From NCBI GenBank assembly GCA_011620245.1, contig WOZN01000301.1, positions 1 through 7,715 of the forward strand: 7,715 nt of DNA. Reading direction: 5' to 3'. This document shows positions 5,763 through 7,715 of the stretch, in pieces. The DNA is from Acidovorax sp. Its GTDB lineage: Bacteria > Pseudomonadota > Gammaproteobacteria > Burkholderiales > Burkholderiaceae_C. Made by a program: the position numbers and the translations under genes. The notes under the pieces are model-generated. The model saw only the letters and a program-made list of their open reading frames with translations. It was not told where the DNA came from and searched no databases. The first letter of the stretch is position 1; each line of letters opens with the position of its first letter.

Positions 5763-6821
5763 ATGCTCAAAAACAAGAAATTCCGCAGGCCCGCCGGGCT
5801 TGCAGTGATCGCCATGACAGCCGGCTTGGCCGGCTGCAGCAAGGTGGTCGTTCTCAACCCGGCCGGCGACATTGCCGCACAACAAGGCCAAATGGTCATC
5901 ACCGCCACGCTGCTGATGCTCGTCATCATCGTTCCGGTGATCGCCTTCACCCTCTTTTTTGCCTGGAAATACCGCCAGGGCAACACCGAAGCCGAGTACG
6001 AGCCCGAATGGCACCACTCCACCACGCTGGAGCTGATGATCTGGACCGTGCCGCTGTTCATCGTCATTGCCCTGGGTGCACTGACCTGGATCGGCACCCA
6101 CAAGCTCGATCCCTACCGCCCGCTGGACCGCATCGACGCACAGCGTCCGCTGGCGGCCAACGTCAAGCCGCTGCTAGTGCAAGTGGTAGCGATGGACTGG
6201 AAATGGCTGTTCTTCTACCCCGAGCAAGGCATTGCCACCGTGAACGAGCTGGCCGCCCCGGTGGACCGCCCCATTCTGTTCAAGCTGACCGCCACCTCCA
6301 CCATGAACGCGTTCTACGTGCCCGACCTGGCTGGCATGGTTTACACCATGCCCGGCATGCAGACCGAACTGAATGCGGTGATCAACAGGCCCGGCGTTTT
6401 CAAGGGCATGTCCTCGCACTACAGCGGCGCCGGCTTTTCGGGCATGACGTTCAAGTTCCACGGCCTGAGCAATGACGACTTTGCACAGTGGGTGCAAAAA
6501 GCCAAAGCCGAAGGCAAGTCCCTGGACCGCCGCACCTACCTGAACCTGGTCAAGCCCAGCGAGCGCGACCCCGTGCAGCGCTTTGCCACAGTGGAAGAAG
6601 GCCTTTACGACAAGGTGCTCAACCGCTGCGTGGAAGACGGAAAGATGTGCATGCACCAAGTGATGGCCATTGATGCCCAGGGTGGGGATGCCTATGTGCG
6701 CGCTGCGGGCCTGAACCTGCCGCAGGACATATGCAACGCCCAGAACGCCGCCCAGGTGGTGGCCGCACTCGAAAACCGCAACGCAACTGCACGAGCACAA
6801 CGCGCAAGCATCAGCCAATGA
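5763..6821 (+). CDS. cyoA: Cytochrome bo3 ubiquinol oxidase subunit II (CyoA)
   Basis: CyoA is the membrane-anchored periplasmic subunit of the quinol-oxidising, proton-pumping heme-copper terminal oxidase. The protein has 352 residues (E. coli CyoA has 315). The N terminus is a lipoprotein signal with lipobox LAGC and lipidated Cys25. Two transmembrane helices follow at about 43-67 and 88-110, then a cupredoxin domain (about 135-235). Blocks shared with E. coli include [19 protein letters not shown] (144-162) and [14 protein letters not shown] (219-232). The CuA copper ligands of cytochrome c oxidases (CxxxC) are absent at that place, which marks a quinol oxidase. The C-terminal tail (about 280-352) is longer than in E. 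coli and has Cys289, Cys296, His298 and Cys324. No Shine-Dalgarno sequence is clear before ATG 5763. The stop overlaps a possible cyoB start as ATGA. Confidence 0.97.
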   Translation: MLKNKKFRRPAGLAVIAMTAGLAGCSKVVVLNPAGDIAAQQGQMVITATLLMLVIIVPVIAFTLFFAWKYRQGNTEAEYEPEWHHSTTLELMIWTVPLFIVIALGALTWIGTHKLDPYRPLDRIDAQRPLAANVKPLLVQVVAMDWKWLFFYPEQGIATVNELAAPVDRPILFKLTATSTMNAFYVPDLAGMVYTMPGMQTELNAVINRPGVFKGMSSHYSGAGFSGMTFKFHGLSNDDFAQWVQKAKAEGKSLDRRTYLNLVKPSERDPVQRFATVEEGLYDKVLNRCVEDGKMCMHQVMAIDAQGGDAYVRAAGLNLPQDICNAQNAAQVVAALENRNATARAQRASISQ

Positions 6822-7715
6822 GCCTCCCCATGTCTTCCCCCAACATTTCACCCTCGCACTGGGCCCTGGGTCGGCTCAACTGGGACACCGTACCGATGGC
6901 GCATGAGCCCATCGTGCTGTGGACCTTCATCGCCGTCATGCTGGGCGGCCTCGCCGTCATGGCCGCCATCACTAAATTCCGCCTCTGGGGCCCGCTGTGG
7001 CGCGACTGGATCTGCAGCATCGACCACAAGAAGATCGGCATCATGTACATGCTTTTGGGCATCGTCATGCTACTGCGCGGCTTTGCCGACGCGGTGATGA
7101 TGCGCCTGCAGCAATCCATGGCCTTTGGCGACAGCATGGGCTATCTGCCCCCGCACCATTACGACCAGATCTTCACCGCCCACGGCGTGATCATGATCTT
7201 CTTCGTGGCCATGCCCTTCGTCACGGGACTGATGAACTACCTCGTGCCGCTGCAGATCGGTGCACGCGACGTTTCATTCCCGTTCCTGAACAACTTCAGC
7301 TTCTGGATGACCACGGGCGGCGCCATGCTGGTGATGATCTCGCTGTTCCTGGGCGAGTTCTCCACCTCCGGCTGGCTGGCGCTGTCCAACCTGGGGGCGC
7401 AGAGCCCGGGCACGGGACTGGACTACTACATCTGGGGCCTGCAGGTGGCCGGGGTGGGCACCACCTTATCGGGCATCAATCTGATCGTGACCATCATCAA
7501 GATGCGCGCGCCAGGCATGAGCCTGATGAAGATGCCCGTCTTCACCTGGACCGCCCTGTGCACCAACGCGCTGATCGTCGCATCGTTCCCCATCCTGACA
7601 GCAGCCCTGGTACTGATGTCGCTGGACCGCTACGTAGGCACGAACTTCTTCACCAACGAGCTGGGCGGCAACCCCATGCTCTACGTGAACCTGATCTGGA
7701 TCTGGGGCCACCCCG
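6818..7715 (+). CDS. cyoB: Cytochrome bo3 ubiquinol oxidase subunit I (CyoB), N-terminal part, cut by window edge
   Basis: CyoB carries heme b, heme o3 and CuB; it oxidises ubiquinol, reduces O2 to water and pumps protons across the inner membrane. About 299 of roughly 660 residues are present. Numbered from ATG 6818, the quinone-site residues known from E. coli are all visible: Arg87 and Asp91 (LRGFAD), His114 and Gln117 (HHYDQIF), equivalent to R71, D75, H98 and Q101. The low-spin heme ligand is His122 (FTAHGVIM). The D-channel entry is intact in [15 protein letters not shown] plus FLNN. The window ends at WGHP, so the CuB ligand His298 is present while the following Glu and Tyr lie outside. 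The start could be ATG 6818, overlapping the cyoA stop as ATGA, or ATG 6830; neither has a clear Shine-Dalgarno sequence. cyoC and cyoD presumably follow. Confidence 0.97.
   Translation, partial: MSLPMSSPNISPSHWALGRLNWDTVPMAHEPIVLWTFIAVMLGGLAVMAAITKFRLWGPLWRDWICSIDHKKIGIMYMLLGIVMLLRGFADAVMMRLQQSMAFGDSMGYLPPHHYDQIFTAHGVIMIFFVAMPFVTGLMNYLVPLQIGARDVSFPFLNNFSFWMTTGGAMLVMISLFLGEFSTSGWLALSNLGAQSPGTGLDYYIWGLQVAGVGTTLSGINLIVTIIKMRAPGMSLMKMPVFTWTALCTNALIVASFPILTAALVLMSLDRYVGTNFFTNELGGNPMLYVNLIWIWGHP

Noticed and set aside
5693..6475. 260-codon plus-strand frame overlapping cyoA
   Set aside because: It is out of frame with the secure CyoA reading; its Arg/His/Pro-rich product is a shadow.

Overview
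This window comes from a high-GC Gram-negative chromosome, most likely a betaproteobacterium of the Comamonadaceae (Acidovorax-like). The evidence is the GC-rich codon use, the sequence character of RuvAB, PhoH/YbeZ, YbeY and CyoAB, and an intergenic element ending in AGCGCTAGAGGC that I recognise from memory as typical of that family. No database search was possible. There are eight protein-coding genes, two of them cut by the window edges. I see no tRNA, rRNA, CRISPR array, insertion sequence or phage gene.

Positions 1-2572 (minus strand) hold a Holliday-junction cluster in the order ruvA, a secreted trypsin-fold lipoprotein protease, then ruvB (its N-terminal 146 codons only). The three genes are co-directional with gaps of 32 and 37 bases, so the protease gene sits inside what is normally a tight ruvAB operon. 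The protease resembles the lysyl endopeptidase (Achromobacter protease I) family and has no obvious link to recombination.

Positions 2620-4092 (plus strand) hold ybeZ (PhoH-type ATPase) and ybeY (endoribonuclease / 16S rRNA maturation), a common pair. ybeZ diverges from ruvA across fewer than 50 bases. The 54-base ybeZ-ybeY gap is almost entirely filled by the repeat element, which also supplies the ybeY Shine-Dalgarno sequence. ybeY converges on a minus-strand transporter gene, with a strong hairpin between the two stops.

Positions 4145-5482 (minus strand) encode a 12-helix major facilitator transporter of the metabolite:H+ symporter type, with several signature residues altered. It diverges from cyoA-cyoB' (5763 to the window end), the first two genes of a cytochrome bo3 ubiquinol oxidase operon. 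The 280-base divergent region holds a perfect 7-3-7 palindrome (TTGGACA-AAA-TGTCCAA) that is a good operator candidate for one or both directions.

Most of the content is housekeeping. The points most worth a second look are the protease inside ruvAB, the palindrome upstream of cyo, and the repeat that doubles as the ybeY leader. I found no convincing new defence or mobile system.
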